From Craspedostauros australis (Eukaryota; Bacillariophyta; Bacillariophyceae; Mastogloiales; Achnanthaceae), in contig JAMXDE010000030.1 in the NCBI GenBank assembly GCA_026770025.1, positions 1 to 64,000 on the forward strand: 64,000 bases of DNA, given 5' to 3'. Under the pieces are notes generated by a model that was given only the letters and a program-made list of their open reading frames with translations, was not told where the DNA came from and searched no databases. Position 1 is the first letter of the stretch; every line of letters begins with the position of its first letter. The position numbers were made by a program, and so were the translations under genes. This document shows, piece after piece, positions 49,056 through 60,143 of the stretch.

Positions 49056-50182
49056 GGTTTCAGTTGTGGCCGCGCCTTTCTTGTGATCGTGCGAATGCTC
49101 GACGTGGAGGATCCGTTCGTGTTGTTTCCTTTGCACTGGTCTGCGAGCATCCACCGTCGTCGTCGTCGTCGTTGCTGATGCTGATGCCTGTCTGGTGATC
49201 GTTCACAGTGGTTCGCGGTTGTTGACGGTGGCTGGTGGTGATTGGTGGTGATTGGTGGTGATTGGTGGTGATTGGTAACCCTCTTGCTCGTTGTCTTGCT
49301 CTCCTTGCTTTGGGTTGTCAACAGTGTGGTTTATGTCTGAATCAGAGTCATCCTCGTGGATATAATACCAATAGAATAGCAAGTATTGGAGTATACAATG
49401 AGGCAGAGAGCAGGCGAAAACCAAACAACCAGGGTGTGCTTGTGACCCGCTGGCCTCCCTGGCGGAACTCAATGCTGTCGTTGTCGCAACTCCTTCTGTT
49501 GATGCATGTGTCTTCTTGTTGCCTCTCTTGGTCTCTTGCTTCTTGTTTGTCGCGGAACGGGTGAGTGAGAGGCTGATGACTCTTCGCGTTGAAGCACTTT
49601 GTGGTAACCAGTGGGATACCGGCTGTCGCATGTCCCTTGTCTTGGTGACATGAGCATTTGGAAGGGACCAATCGCACTTTGTGTGACACCTCGACGGTTG
49701 GTTGCAGGCGAACAATCGATCGGACAGTCTTCGGCGAATTGTCTCCTGAGCAAAAAGTCATCACGCAAACCAATTGGGCATTCATCTACATTAATTATTC
49801 GTAGATTCCTCATGATCTATCAATTCACGAGTGAGATCATTCACGAATTGAGGATTCATTGATTGATTCAGTCACGAAAAATCGTATCTTTTGTCTCGAA
49901 GCCGCACAACCACACAAAAAGAGCAAAAAGCAACAAACGTGACACCACATGAACCCGAAGACGGACACGAACGCCATGGATCCATGCTCGTGGAGCATCA
50001 TCCATCATCCACCATCCATCCCTGTCTGTGCTGTCACTACCAACACTCGGACCCATACGCGTAGCACACTACCGGCGACAGATCATCACCAAAGATTTGC
50101 AGCCGCCATCGAGTCTCAGGGGTTGGATACCGTCAGAGCCGTTGCGTTGCGTTGCGTCGCATCCAAGCCGCCTTTTCCAACA
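49056..50182. other. Divergent spacer
   Basis: Upstream of both the LRR gene (-) and the RNase H2C-like gene (+). A GGTGGTGATT tandem repeat runs about 49226-49276. No gene is supported. Confidence 0.5.
49226..49276 (+). repeat. GGTGGTGATT tandem repeat
   Basis: Four to five nearly perfect 10-bp units in the 5' region of the LRR gene. Confidence 0.75.
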
Positions 50183-50869
50183 ATGAGCGCCAACGACGAC
50201 AAGAACGGCAATGGTGCGCAGACGACGGATGCTGGTGAACCATGCCATGTTCTGCCATGCAACGTATCCTATTCCGGCATGGCGCAAACGCACATCTACT
50301 TCCCAACTGCCGATCTTTCAGAGACGGAATGCGCCGCAGCGATGTTTCGCGGTCGACCTCTCCTCGCAGCATCTGCACGTGATGCTGTTGCACTCGACTC
50401 CACGCGAGGTGCCTTGCTGTCCGTGACCAGCGACGGAATCCAAATGACATCGACGTTCCAGGATATGATGTGCTGGTCGCATGAGCATAGCACGCAGACA
50501 GTCCAGCTCGCAGCGCATGCGCAGAATAAGGCAGCGGCAGCAAAAGTTGCAGCTTGCGAATGGTTGGAAGTCAGCAATGCCGTGAGTGCTTTCGGAGTTT
50601 TGCCCATTGAGCGCACTCTAGCAAACTATGATTTCCTGTGGGGAGCTTGGTGTGCGCATCTCTGCTGTCTTATAACACACGCAGGACTTATCATGCTCGC
50701 ATCAGTGGGTCGTCAATGCGACGCCGCACGCACAGCTGAAAGGCAGCCAATTGCTAACGCTTTGCCTTTGCTCTCCTCTCCAATTCCATGTTGCCTGATA
50801 CCTTTTTTCAATTTTCTATTCTGCTCGGAACCGCTGCAGTTGCACGATCCTCTCCCCGTCACTGATTGA
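50183..50869 (+). CDS. RNASEH2C: Ribonuclease H2 subunit C-like protein
   Basis: The frame is open from 49949, but the ATG at 50183 is preferred because homology starts soon after it. The product has CHVLPCNVSYSGMAQTHIYF, then AAMFRGRPLLAA and a WLEVSNAV motif. This fits the LPCxIxxxGxAxxxxYF...FRGRxL...WxxxxxAx pattern of the non-catalytic subunit C, which with subunit B supports the catalytic subunit A in removing ribonucleotides and RNA from RNA/DNA hybrids in the nucleus. Family members end shortly after the last motif. Here a GTGAGT at 50582 and CAG at 50684 could define a 103-bp intron, so the last 90 codons may be wrong. No catalytic residues are expected. Confidence 0.62.
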   Translation: MSANDDKNGNGAQTTDAGEPCHVLPCNVSYSGMAQTHIYFPTADLSETECAAAMFRGRPLLAASARDAVALDSTRGALLSVTSDGIQMTSTFQDMMCWSHEHSTQTVQLAAHAQNKAAAAKVAACEWLEVSNAVSAFGVLPIERTLANYDFLWGAWCAHLCCLITHAGLIMLASVGRQCDAARTAERQPIANALPLLSSPIPCCLIPFFNFLFCSEPLQLHDPLPVTD

Positions 50870-51303
50870 AGGGCCATCACGAGACAAGTGAGAATAGAGC
50901 GAGAGCTTGAAAAGAGCCAACATGGATCGGGTCGATCTTCTTGCTGCCGCAAAACGAAGTCATGAAAGGCTTGGATGCCGACGAAAGGAGGACAAAGTTC
51001 GTACGCCTCATCAACATTATGAAAGGTACGAGTGATGGTTGTGATTAGCGGTGCCTGGCATGATTGTTCCGACAATGCTGCGAACGACGCCGTCGTTGAT
51101 ATCATACACGCAAGTACTCAAATACAAATGTGCTCATACCCAAACACACACCATTCCTGCTTGCCACGTATGGCGCTGGAAGGTTGGAGAGCATCAGAAA
51201 AGCGTCGCAAGAACCAACGCTGGAACAAACGATATCCTCAATACTTCAAATTCTTGGACGTACGTACATCCAATCATCGCCAGTTTTGCTGTGTGCTTGC
51301 TCT
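50870..51303. other. Spacer, convergent
   Basis: About 430 bp between convergent gene ends. No gene or repeat was recognised. Confidence 0.5.
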
Positions 51304-54300
51304 TCACTCTACGCTCTGCGCTGGTTGCAATGATGTAAGGTACTCTGCCAACTCAGCATGTCCTCTCATCGCAGCAACATCCTGAGGCCTCCAGCCGTAC
51401 GTATTCCGGATATTCATGTCCACTTGGACACCTGGCGTGTTGATCAAATCTCGCACCATCTGGAGACGCCCGTACCAGCACAGAACATGCAAAGGCGCGT
51501 AGCCATCGATGTCGACGATGTTGACATCTGCGTGGCCTTCTTTCACCAACACTTCGATGACAACGGCAAAGATGTCGTTGACAGCCGAGAATATCTTGCA
51601 CGCGATGAGCAACGGAGTCTCGTTTCTCCTATTGGTCAGGTTGGTTCTGATCTGTCTTGTGTTCATCAAGACGTTGAGGATCTTTCTGTAGCTGCCATTG
51701 CTGTCACGGTCGTAATTCATAGCTGTCATGTGCATCGGGGTGTTGCCCTCACTATTCTGGACATTGACATCGACACCTTCCAGTTCAGTCACATACTCTA
51801 CAACATCAAGGTGCCCACGTGCACACGCAAAGTGCAGAGGTGCGTGTCCCAGGGCGTCCCGGACATTGATGTTAGCGTTTGGAAGCTCGAGGAGGCGTTT
51901 CATCACGCCAAGGTGCCCACGAGCTGCTGCAACTTGCAAGAGCGTGCTTGCGTTACTGTACCGAGCATCAATGTGAAGGTTGGCTCGTGCGATGAGATAT
52001 TCGATCACAGAAAGCTGTTCATATCCGCAGGCAAGGAGCAACGGTGTGTAGCCTTGCTGGTCTTGAGTATTGATATCAGCATGTGCCGCTTCAACCAGAT
52101 GTTTCACCACCCCAATGTGTCCGCGCACGCACGCAAAGTGCAACGGGGTCTGGCCCGCGCCATCCGGGTCGTCCGCGCCCACATCTGTCTCCCCAACAAA
52201 AAATTTCACTACCTCGAGATGCCCTTTCATGCTCGCAAAATGCAATGGAGTTTGATCAGCACTGTTGGCAACGTCAACACGAGCTTGCCACTCCTTCACA
52301 AGATTCCGGATTCCATCAACATACGCATGTTCGGCAGAGCACATGAAGTGCAAGGGCGTATTACCCTCGTGATCTTCATCATTGGCAGAGATGCTCACTT
52401 CGTCCAGAAGGTGCTGGATGATGGCATCGTACTGACGGCCTTCCTCTTCCGCATACTCCACATCCGAGAACTGTTGTTTACTGCACGCGATGTGCAACAG
52501 CGTTTGGCCAGCATTGTTCCGAACACGCATTTGGGTGCCCTGTGTACGGGCCAGGTATGTGAAGATGTTGAAGTACCCGCCCTGGCAGATGATGTGCAAC
52601 GGCGTGTTGCCGTCGCCATCTGCGATATTGACGTCCGCGCCTGCGTTCACGAGTCCTCTGATGAAGATGACGTACCCACTCTCGGGTGTGTACTGCTTGC
52701 ATACTTCCATCAGCGGCGTTTGGTGCTGTTGATTGACGATGTTGACATCGATTTGCGGTTGTTGCAAGAGCAGGTCACAGACTTCCCTATGGCCGTCGAC
52801 CAATCCCGGATCATACTCTCGGCAGGCAAGATGCAATGGGGTGTTTCCATCACTGTCCTGGGCGTTGATGTTGATATTGATGTTGGTAATGCCGATCAAG
52901 TACTGTACGGTCTTGTGTTGTCCAGATTGCGCGGCACAATGGAGTCCAGTTCTGCCATCCTTGGTCGTGAGACCAGGGTTGAAGCCAACAGACTCAATGA
53001 GATACCGAACGGTCTCTACATAGCCAAGGCGACACGCGGAGTGCAGCGGTGTGTCCTCATATTGTATGTTGATGCCGTTGCCACGCAGACCTGTCAAGTA
53101 CTCGACCACGTCTTTGCGTCTGTATTGACAAGCGAGGTCAAGGGGGGTGTCGCCTTGTTCTGATTGGCTGTTGATGATGGTGTTGATAGCCTCTAGATTG
53201 GATTCCACGAGGAGTTTAATCGCACTCCTGTGACCTTGCTGGCATGCTATGTGCAATGGCGTGCGCCCATCGTTGTTGGAGATGGTCACGCCAACCCTGG
53301 CGCCACCCGAATCCAAGCCGAGCAAGTATTTGATTACCGGGATGTTCCCAAACCAACAGGCAAGGTACAGTCCTGTCTTGCCTTTGTTGTTGCGGGCGTT
53401 GATATCGATGCTGGTCTTCTTTGATTCCACCAAACAACGAACGACGTCGATTTGCGTAGAACTGCAGGCGTCATGGAATGGTGTGTTTCCATTGTTGAAG
53501 TTTCTGACGTTGACACTGGCGCGGACGTTTGCCTGACTCGATTGCACAAAGCATTGGACCACTTTGATGTGCTGGTGTTGGCAAGCAAGATGGAGTGCTG
53601 TCGCGCCAAATGAGTTCCGGGCGTCGACAACACCGTCGATCCGACTGGATTTCATCAGGTGCTCAACCACCTCCCAACGCCCAAGGTGGCATGCGGCATG
53701 GAGCGGCGTGCACCTGTTGTCATTGAGGATGCTGAAATTGATTCTACGGCACACATCCATCTGAATCATGCGTTCAACGATACCGAGTTGTCCGTATCGG
53801 CATGCCAGATGCAGTGGCGAATCACCGTTCTCGTTTTTGATGTTGAACTTGGCGACGTTCTCACCACATCCAAACAAGAATTCGACGACCTCCTTGTGCC
53901 CATACTGGCACGCGCGATGGAGCGGCGTGTACCCATGCTCGTCTGTTGTATTGAGCTCGATGTGGATTTGTTTTGATAGGATGAGACGGCCAACGGTGTT
54001 CATTTGCCCATGTCTGCTTGAGTCAGAGTCAATTCCAGCTCTTTCCAATTTGATGAGATCCTTTGCAAGATTTGCGTCTCCGTACTTGCAAGCAACCTCA
54101 AGCGGCATGAAACCCTGATTGTTACAAATGCGAAGTTTAATGTTGGTTCGACCCGACTCCACCATGTATTCCACAACGTCCCTTTTTCGCTTGCGGCAAG
54201 CAAGGTGAATTGACGTGTCGCCGTTTTCGTCTTGCACGTTGACGTCAACGTTGGCTTGATCTGATTCGATGAGGTGTTTGACAACGTCGATGTAGCCGTT

Positions 54301-55947
54301 TCGACAGGCGTAGTGAAGTGGCGCATATCCCTTGTTGTTTTGGGTATTGACATCAACAGGTTTTCTGCCGTTGCATTCGAACATGTACTGGATCAAGTCC
54401 TGGACCACATTCACCTGTCCGTGGCGACAGGCGACGTGCAACGGCGTGTTCCCGTTGTTGTTTGCGGCGTTGACGTCCATCTTCTCTTGATGATGCTCCA
54501 GCATGCAATCGATCACATGTCTCTTGCCATGCCGGCATGCAACATGCAGCGGTGTGTTTCCGTTGCTGTTGGGTGCGTTGCCACCGCTATCGCCGTTGCC
54601 GGTGCTTTGATCGAGCCCCAGCAAGAAGTCGGCAACGCCATCGTGCCCACGGCGACAGGCACTGTGAAGCGGCGTATTCTTGTTCTTGTTCTCCGTTTTG
54701 GTGTCAACGTTGAGTTGTTGCGAATTCACCAAATATCTGGCGAGATCTCGATGCCCGGATACGCAGGCGACGTGGAATGGCGTGTTTCCGAACTTGTTGC
54801 GGACATCAAAGGAGATTTTGTCTATCTGTGACTCTATGAGGTATTCAACCGTATCTATGTGCCCATGCCGGCAAGCAAGGTGCAATGGCGTATCCTCATT
54901 TGTGTTTTGAACATTCACTTTGATGACGGGTGTCTCTGACTCGATCAAATTCGTCACTACGCCTGTGTGACCGTGCCAACAGGCATATTGCAGAGGCGTG
55001 TTGCGTTTGTTGTTGATGACGTTGATATCGATGTCAGTTCGTTGTCGCTTCTCTCTCAACAGGAGTTGCACAATTTCTTCGGCTCCGCGCCAGCAGGCAA
55101 GGTGGAAGGGTGTATCGCCATCCGCGTTCTTGATGGAGAGGTCGAGCATCGTGCTCACACGATCGGACTGTAGCAAGTATTCGATCACATGTGTGTGTCC
55201 TTTCTGGCACGCATAATGCAATGCTGTGTACCCCAGGCTATTCTCCGCATTGGCATCAACCGAGATCTCGGTGGATTCGACGAGAGCGCGCACCACTTCT
55301 AGAAGTCCTGATAAACAGGCAAGGTGGAGCGCGGTGTTCTTCTCATCATTGCCAGCGAACGAGGCGTGTCCTTCCTGGTTGACCAGATAGGACGCGACCA
55401 AAGAACGGATCCACTCCTCGTCACGTTCTTCTGAAACGTAATCGAACGGCGTCAAACCATGGCCGTCTCTGATGTTGAAATCGGCATGGATGTGGCTGTC
55501 GCTGCGATTGAGGTGCAGGAAGTATTCAACCACATCCTTGTGTCGCTTTCGGCACGCGTAATGTAGCGGCGTCCAACCGTTGTTGTTCTGCAGATTGATG
55601 TCGATGCTGACAGCGGTATTGGTTGTGCTGTTGTTGTGGATGGATTGAATCAACGTATTGACCACGTTTCTGTAACCTTTGCGGCAGGCCAGGTGGAGGG
55701 GCGTGTTCCCATCGTTGTTTTGGATGCGAGCACACACGTTGTCGGGATCGAATCCCAGCAAACGCCAGATGATGTCTCTGTGTCCAAATTCGCAAGCCAC
55801 ATGCAGTGGAGTGTTGCCCCTTTTGTCTCGAGCGCTGATCTTCTCGATTGAACCATCGGCTGCGATGAGTTCCTGCACTCTCGCTACGTCGCCAGCACGG
55901 CAAGCATCGTGAAGCTCCATGTTCTGTCTGAGTTGTTGGTCCTGCAT
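51304..55947 (-). CDS. Giant ankyrin-repeat protein
   Basis: The 1547-aa protein uses the ATG at 55947; the open frame upstream starts only at TTG. Nearly the whole length is ankyrin repeats, about 40 of them, each about 33-36 residues with the GxTPLHxACxxGHxxVVxxLI pattern, starting with LHDACRAGDVARVQELI. Between helices many repeats carry DVNxxNxxGNTPLH-type hairpins. A few units are irregular, such as the one containing SSRHGQMNTVGRLI. No transmembrane segment, kinase, channel or other domain is visible, so it is a soluble or peripheral scaffold binding unknown partners. It has no intron and no inactivating change. Confidence 0.9.
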   Translation of the reverse strand: MQDQQLRQNMELHDACRAGDVARVQELIAADGSIEKISARDKRGNTPLHVACEFGHRDIIWRLLGFDPDNVCARIQNNDGNTPLHLACRKGYRNVVNTLIQSIHNNSTTNTAVSIDINLQNNNGWTPLHYACRKRHKDVVEYFLHLNRSDSHIHADFNIRDGHGLTPFDYVSEERDEEWIRSLVASYLVNQEGHASFAGNDEKNTALHLACLSGLLEVVRALVESTEISVDANAENSLGYTALHYACQKGHTHVIEYLLQSDRVSTMLDLSIKNADGDTPFHLACWRGAEEIVQLLLREKRQRTDIDINVINNKRNTPLQYACWHGHTGVVTNLIESETPVIKVNVQNTNEDTPLHLACRHGHIDTVEYLIESQIDKISFDVRNKFGNTPFHVACVSGHRDLARYLVNSQQLNVDTKTENKNKNTPLHSACRRGHDGVADFLLGLDQSTGNGDSGGNAPNSNGNTPLHVACRHGKRHVIDCMLEHHQEKMDVNAANNNGNTPLHVACRHGQVNVVQDLIQYMFECNGRKPVDVNTQNNKGYAPLHYACRNGYIDVVKHLIESDQANVDVNVQDENGDTSIHLACRKRKRDVVEYMVESGRTNIKLRICNNQGFMPLEVACKYGDANLAKDLIKLERAGIDSDSSRHGQMNTVGRLILSKQIHIELNTTDEHGYTPLHRACQYGHKEVVEFLFGCGENVAKFNIKNENGDSPLHLACRYGQLGIVERMIQMDVCRRINFSILNDNRCTPLHAACHLGRWEVVEHLMKSSRIDGVVDARNSFGATALHLACQHQHIKVVQCFVQSSQANVRASVNVRNFNNGNTPFHDACSSTQIDVVRCLVESKKTSIDINARNNKGKTGLYLACWFGNIPVIKYLLGLDSGGARVGVTISNNDGRTPLHIACQQGHRSAIKLLVESNLEAINTIINSQSEQGDTPLDLACQYRRKDVVEYLTGLRGNGINIQYEDTPLHSACRLGYVETVRYLIESVGFNPGLTTKDGRTGLHCAAQSGQHKTVQYLIGITNINININAQDSDGNTPLHLACREYDPGLVDGHREVCDLLLQQPQIDVNIVNQQHQTPLMEVCKQYTPESGYVIFIRGLVNAGADVNIADGDGNTPLHIICQGGYFNIFTYLARTQGTQMRVRNNAGQTLLHIACSKQQFSDVEYAEEEGRQYDAIIQHLLDEVSISANDEDHEGNTPLHFMCSAEHAYVDGIRNLVKEWQARVDVANSADQTPLHFASMKGHLEVVKFFVGETDVGADDPDGAGQTPLHFACVRGHIGVVKHLVEAAHADINTQDQQGYTPLLLACGYEQLSVIEYLIARANLHIDARYSNASTLLQVAAARGHLGVMKRLLELPNANINVRDALGHAPLHFACARGHLDVVEYVTELEGVDVNVQNSEGNTPMHMTAMNYDRDSNGSYRKILNVLMNTRQIRTNLTNRRNETPLLIACKIFSAVNDIFAVVIEVLVKEGHADVNIVDIDGYAPLHVLCWYGRLQMVRDLINTPGVQVDMNIRNTYGWRPQDVAAMRGHAELAEYLTSLQPAQSVE

Positions 55948-56761
55948 GTTGGATGCAAGAGAGAAACGATGGGCGAGAGAAACAAAATGCAAAGGACACT
56001 CAGATGAGGATGATGAACAAATCCGGCCGCTGTTTGAATCATGCCCAGCTCACAGGAGCTTCAGCAGGTACCCGTACGGCATGCGACCATGCCATCCATC
56101 GACATGACTGTTTCCTTTCGTCATTCCCCAATTCAGACACTCACATCATGCACGGAAGCCGCAGCAAAACGAGCAACGGATGCACACCCAAAAAGGAGAC
56201 AGTACAAATACTCACTTGGTGTGACGAGGATCTCTCGTGAGTATAGTACGTCGCTGTATGTATGTAGTCGCAGAACGGATTGATGATGAGCTCGCCTCGA
56301 CGGCCAGAAGAAGTCGATGGGTGGGGGAGATGAGAATCTTGTGATGGGGTGGGAAATTGTCGCCGTGCCCGAAATGTCGATCGTTGCGGTGCGATGCCCC
56401 AAAGGGTATCCGTGACTCAAGCGCGCCCGACTGCAAGTGCACCGAATCACGGGAACAAATGGGAAAGGCAGAATTCTGCCATCAACAAGACAAGCAGACA
56501 CGCACAAGAACAGAACGGTATGTGAGAAGGGAAGAACCGAATTCGCACGGGTACAGGCAAACGAGATGACAAACAAACACGCAGTCCTCGAACTTGCGAT
56601 GTGCTCATCTCATCCGCTGACATCGCGAGTGTCCTGCCTCCACCCTCGCACGAGGTATAATAGTAGTGCCATTCGATACACATCGACAGCCCAGCACCCT
56701 TCTTCTCGCCACCTTAGATCGTATAATAGCTCGTAAAGCTCTCAGCTTGTGCCGTTCCTTG
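55948..56761. other. Divergent spacer
   Basis: Shared 5' region of the ankyrin gene (-) and the SGNH gene (+). Small ORFs here, including 56133-56576 on the minus strand, show no domain and are not called. Confidence 0.5.
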
Positions 56762-58267
56762 ATGCTGACAAAGAGCACAGCATGGCGGGGCCGAGTTGTG
56801 CAGCTGGCGGTGCTCACCATCATCGCTGCGGTCATTTTCATCGCCGAGGATGACTCGATGCTGAAGAACCTAACAGTGGATGGCACGGACAGAAGCAAGG
56901 CGGGCGCAGCTGAAGGCGCCAGAAGATACAGTTCGGCCGCTGTTGGCGTTGCTGGCGACGATGGTCGCCCTCAAGCTGCAACGGTTCATCACAAAGAATC
57001 GCAATCCACAGCGTCGCAGCCATCTTCAAAGTCCGACTACTGCATCCAACCACTCCCGCTGGCAAAGGCAGAGACAGCCTTCCAGCACTGCAAGTCAGCG
57101 AATCATGTCTTGGACAAGAAAGACTCTCACTCATTGCAGTTGCACCAGATGCCGTCCAATGCACGACATTTCTCCTTGCAGCATCTCCCCCATTCCTCCG
57201 GTGACGCGGACGAAGACCAAACCTCACGGAAGCAATGCGCCACATCTAATGCTATTCTGCGATCTTTGAAGCATGGTCGTCGGCGTTGGGAAGCAGCATG
57301 TACGCATGAAAGCGCTGCCGCAAATTCCTCCGATCCGGCATGTTCCGATGAAGCCCTGGAAAAGCAGCCGTCATGGTTTGTCCCTGCAAATCATTGCGAG
57401 ATGGATTTTGCCATGCATCACCACCGGATGCGATCCATCGTCACTCGCTTTTCCAACGTCGTCATAATCGGAGACTCGTTGGCAAGGCATATCATGCTTG
57501 GATTCCACATTCACCTCTCCAGCGATGTCCAAACCGCTGGCAATCACATCTTCGATCCTCGTTTGACCGACCATTTGGAGACCAAGCCATCGGAAGTGTG
57601 TCAATGCGACGGCCTATTCAGCGAGCACGCCTTTTGTCGCAAGTACGGTAAAGACATGTACGACTTCGTGGTGTCGCAGCAAATAGATACGCATGGCAAC
57701 GACAGCCAGGAGGAGCCCGTCCACGACACGGCTGCACCATCCTCCACATCAGTGCACTATCAATCCTCTGCGTACAACGGAGGCGCCAAACGATTTAAAG
57801 CGCAGTACGATTTCAACGACATCCAATGCAGCAGCGAGGACACGCGTCCCATCCTTCTTGTACTGCAAGGCGGCATGCATTTCGCCGTCCGAGCATCCGC
57901 AACGTTTCGCTTCTTTCAACCCGTATGGCATCATCCCAAATTGGTCAAGTGTTCTCGTAAGTTCATCGTGCTCTGGATGTCGATGAGTTCGCAATCGACC
58001 TCCTTGGATGAAGCGTACCCGCACCAAGATCGACGTCATCGCCTGCTCTTCAATCAACAATTCCCAAAGCTGTTGGACAGCGCGGTCCAAAATGCGACGG
58101 TGATGGATTGGATGAATCTCACGACGCGCGCGCAAACATCGGACGGTGTCCACTTCTTGATGGACGTGAACTATGTGAAAGTGTTATACATCTTGCGTGC
58201 GGCCGAAGCCTTGTTGCAGGAGGGGCACTTTGCGACATTTGTCAATCAGAAGCGCGCGGCTGATTAA
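56762..58267 (+). CDS. Type II membrane SGNH/PC-esterase-like protein (paralogue 2)
   Basis: The 501-aa protein uses the ATG at 56762, just before the membrane anchor (about residues 13-31); the open frame upstream begins with GTG at 56666. The lumenal part has VVIGDSLARHIMLGF near 235, then CQCDGLFSEHAFCRKYG, a LQGGMHF motif and the C-terminal TSDGVHFLMDVNYVK near 460. These match the first paralogue at 6503-8107 in order and spacing. GDS and DGVH are the expected catalytic Ser and Asp-His blocks of a PC-esterase/SGNH fold. A role in acylating or de-acylating glycans in the Golgi is an inference from family and topology. Confidence 0.72.
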   Translation: MLTKSTAWRGRVVQLAVLTIIAAVIFIAEDDSMLKNLTVDGTDRSKAGAAEGARRYSSAAVGVAGDDGRPQAATVHHKESQSTASQPSSKSDYCIQPLPLAKAETAFQHCKSANHVLDKKDSHSLQLHQMPSNARHFSLQHLPHSSGDADEDQTSRKQCATSNAILRSLKHGRRRWEAACTHESAAANSSDPACSDEALEKQPSWFVPANHCEMDFAMHHHRMRSIVTRFSNVVIIGDSLARHIMLGFHIHLSSDVQTAGNHIFDPRLTDHLETKPSEVCQCDGLFSEHAFCRKYGKDMYDFVVSQQIDTHGNDSQEEPVHDTAAPSSTSVHYQSSAYNGGAKRFKAQYDFNDIQCSSEDTRPILLVLQGGMHFAVRASATFRFFQPVWHHPKLVKCSRKFIVLWMSMSSQSTSLDEAYPHQDRRHRLLFNQQFPKLLDSAVQNATVMDWMNLTTRAQTSDGVHFLMDVNYVKVLYILRAAEALLQEGHFATFVNQKRAAD

Positions 58268-58528
58268 TGGGGGCTACGCTACAGAATTGATGAACCACGC
58301 TTGGTACCTGCTGTAAACTCTTTAGCCTTACTTGTAGCTTCTACAATCCCAAAATAGGTGCAATTCTCAGGGCAGGGAACGCCCGCATGACCTGGCGTAT
58401 CCATGATACAGCCTTCCAGCCTGCCGTTACGAATGCAAGTGCGTCCGCACGTTGTTGTGCACAATGGTTTCCGGTCCAGCGTGGATTTATACCCAACGGG
58501 TTATTCCAGAGGCCACGCTGCTGCATCC

Positions 58529-59425
58529 TCATTGGCCCACATTCGTTGGCATGGCCGACAGTTTGTAGATAAAGCGAATAGCGGGATCCCCACGTTCGTA
58601 CGCCGTGATCTCGACATCCTGCTCCAAGCCCAACCACCGCAAGGGCTGCTGCAAATTCGTGGAGGTGAATCGCCGCAGATCCATGAGATCGGCACCCGGC
58701 ACGATAATCAATGACCCGCAATCGACCTCTTCTGCCAGGTGCAGATGCATCAATTCGCTCCAACATTTGGTGAAGAGGGCGTCGAAGCTGTCGATGGAGT
58801 TTTCGGTGTACCCATGCACGACGTGGAATCGGGAAAGCACCAAGACGCGTCGGCCTTCTTCGAGGAAGTGCATGTCCAGTTCGTCGTCCTCCTTCGTCGA
58901 TTCATCGACGGGAATATTCACGAGACTGGCTTGCATCTGATCCAGAAACGTGGAAAGGACCGTGCGGTCGTTTTCCTTGTCAGGAACGCCCACATTCTCT
59001 TCCCATGGTCCATCGGCGTTCCAACCGACGCTGTCGTCGCCTTTCGATTGCAAGAAGGAAGCCACGTTGCTGTTTTGGGACATGGAACGGAAGAGCGGAT
59101 GCCACTTATCGTTGCCTTCGAAGAAGGCCTGCATGGCACCTTCGGAATCGATAATGTCAGCGATCGGCGACAGCGCGTCCTTGCCGTACGATCGCGACAG
59201 CCCGGCGCCCTTCCTCTTCTTCTGCTTCTTGTCCTTGCCTTCGTTGCTGTCGTTGCTGCTGTCATTGTTGCTGGGCGCACTGCCAAATCCCTTGGCAAGA
59301 TGAAGGACGTGCGTGCGAGAGGCGATGCTTGGCCGATGGATGGATTGCGCAGTGAATGCAACCACCGTTGCGCATTGCAAACTCGCTGTGATCGCGATCA
59401 GCATCATTCCCATCCGCTGCGTCAT
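58529..59425 (-). CDS. Probable plastid-targeted protein of unknown function
   Basis: The 298-aa product begins with a hydrophobic signal peptide (about 1-23) ending TVVA and followed directly by FTAQS. Phe at the predicted cleavage site plus a Ser/Arg-rich, acid-free stretch is the bipartite signal that sends proteins into diatom plastids. A Lys-rich linker (KDKKQKKRKG) follows. The mature domain contains FLEEGRRVLVLSRFHVVHGYTENSIDSFDALF, SLIIVPGADLMDLRRFT and a C-terminal AIRFIYKLSAMP. No family was recognised. It overlaps no other gene. Confidence 0.72.
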   Translation of the reverse strand: MTQRMGMMLIAITASLQCATVVAFTAQSIHRPSIASRTHVLHLAKGFGSAPSNNDSSNDSNEGKDKKQKKRKGAGLSRSYGKDALSPIADIIDSEGAMQAFFEGNDKWHPLFRSMSQNSNVASFLQSKGDDSVGWNADGPWEENVGVPDKENDRTVLSTFLDQMQASLVNIPVDESTKEDDELDMHFLEEGRRVLVLSRFHVVHGYTENSIDSFDALFTKCWSELMHLHLAEEVDCGSLIIVPGADLMDLRRFTSTNLQQPLRWLGLEQDVEITAYERGDPAIRFIYKLSAMPTNVGQ

Positions 59426-60143
59426 GATAAGTTGTGTGGGCAGGCTTCTTGGATCTGACCTCTCTTTCGTAGCTCGACGATGTGCGTTTCTTCTTTTGGT
59501 ACTGCAAATGACGATTTACGGAGGAGGATGAGGTTGACAGTATCGTGGTCGGCTTGAGTGCGAGTGTCACGAGTGTTGGCAAGGCAAGCGTCCCCTTCTG
59601 TGTGTGGCCAGATGCAGACCGGCCAACCCATCAACCACCAACGCACCAACCCATCACCCACAACCACACAAGGATCCACAATCCAACAAGCGTCGTTCTT
59701 GCGGTCGGCACAACATTCGTGAAAGAACCATATCCACGACTGACGCACTGGATCATCATTGCAAGACTCATTATCCACGACTCCCGTTGGGTGAAAAAGT
59801 CATCGAAATTGGCATTCGGTGTCTGCACCTTTGTCATGGTTTCTGCGTGTCAGAGGTTCTGCAGAGAGCCCAAGAGGTAGCAACACACATCAACTTCACG
59901 TACGCAGCATACCACCTCCCTGTCCATTGTCTCTATCCGACGCTCAGGAATACGTACAGCACTCCAGGAGAACGCATCATTAGAGGCTGCTGCGATTCTG
60001 CATCCATCCAACTGCTGTTGAAACTGTTATTAGCGCAGCAAGGGATGGAGTGAAGACCGAGTGCATGGTATTACATCCACAGAACAAGCCATGATTTCGG
60101 AGCTGCCGAACATCCAAGGAAAGGGGGCAGCAGAGCGGTCATC
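59426..60143. other. Divergent spacer
   Basis: It lies between the plastid-protein gene (-) and the glycosyltransferase gene (+). Small ORFs are present (for example 59545-59880) without domain support. Confidence 0.5.

Noticed and set aside
51358-53163. Long + strand open frame of 601 codons opposite the ankyrin gene
   Set aside because: It lies entirely antisense to regular ankyrin repeats. Its openness follows from the repeat codon pattern, and the peptide has no domain.
56133-56576. 147-codon minus-strand ORF between the ankyrin and SGNH genes
   Set aside because: No domain, improbable composition, and position in a shared promoter region.
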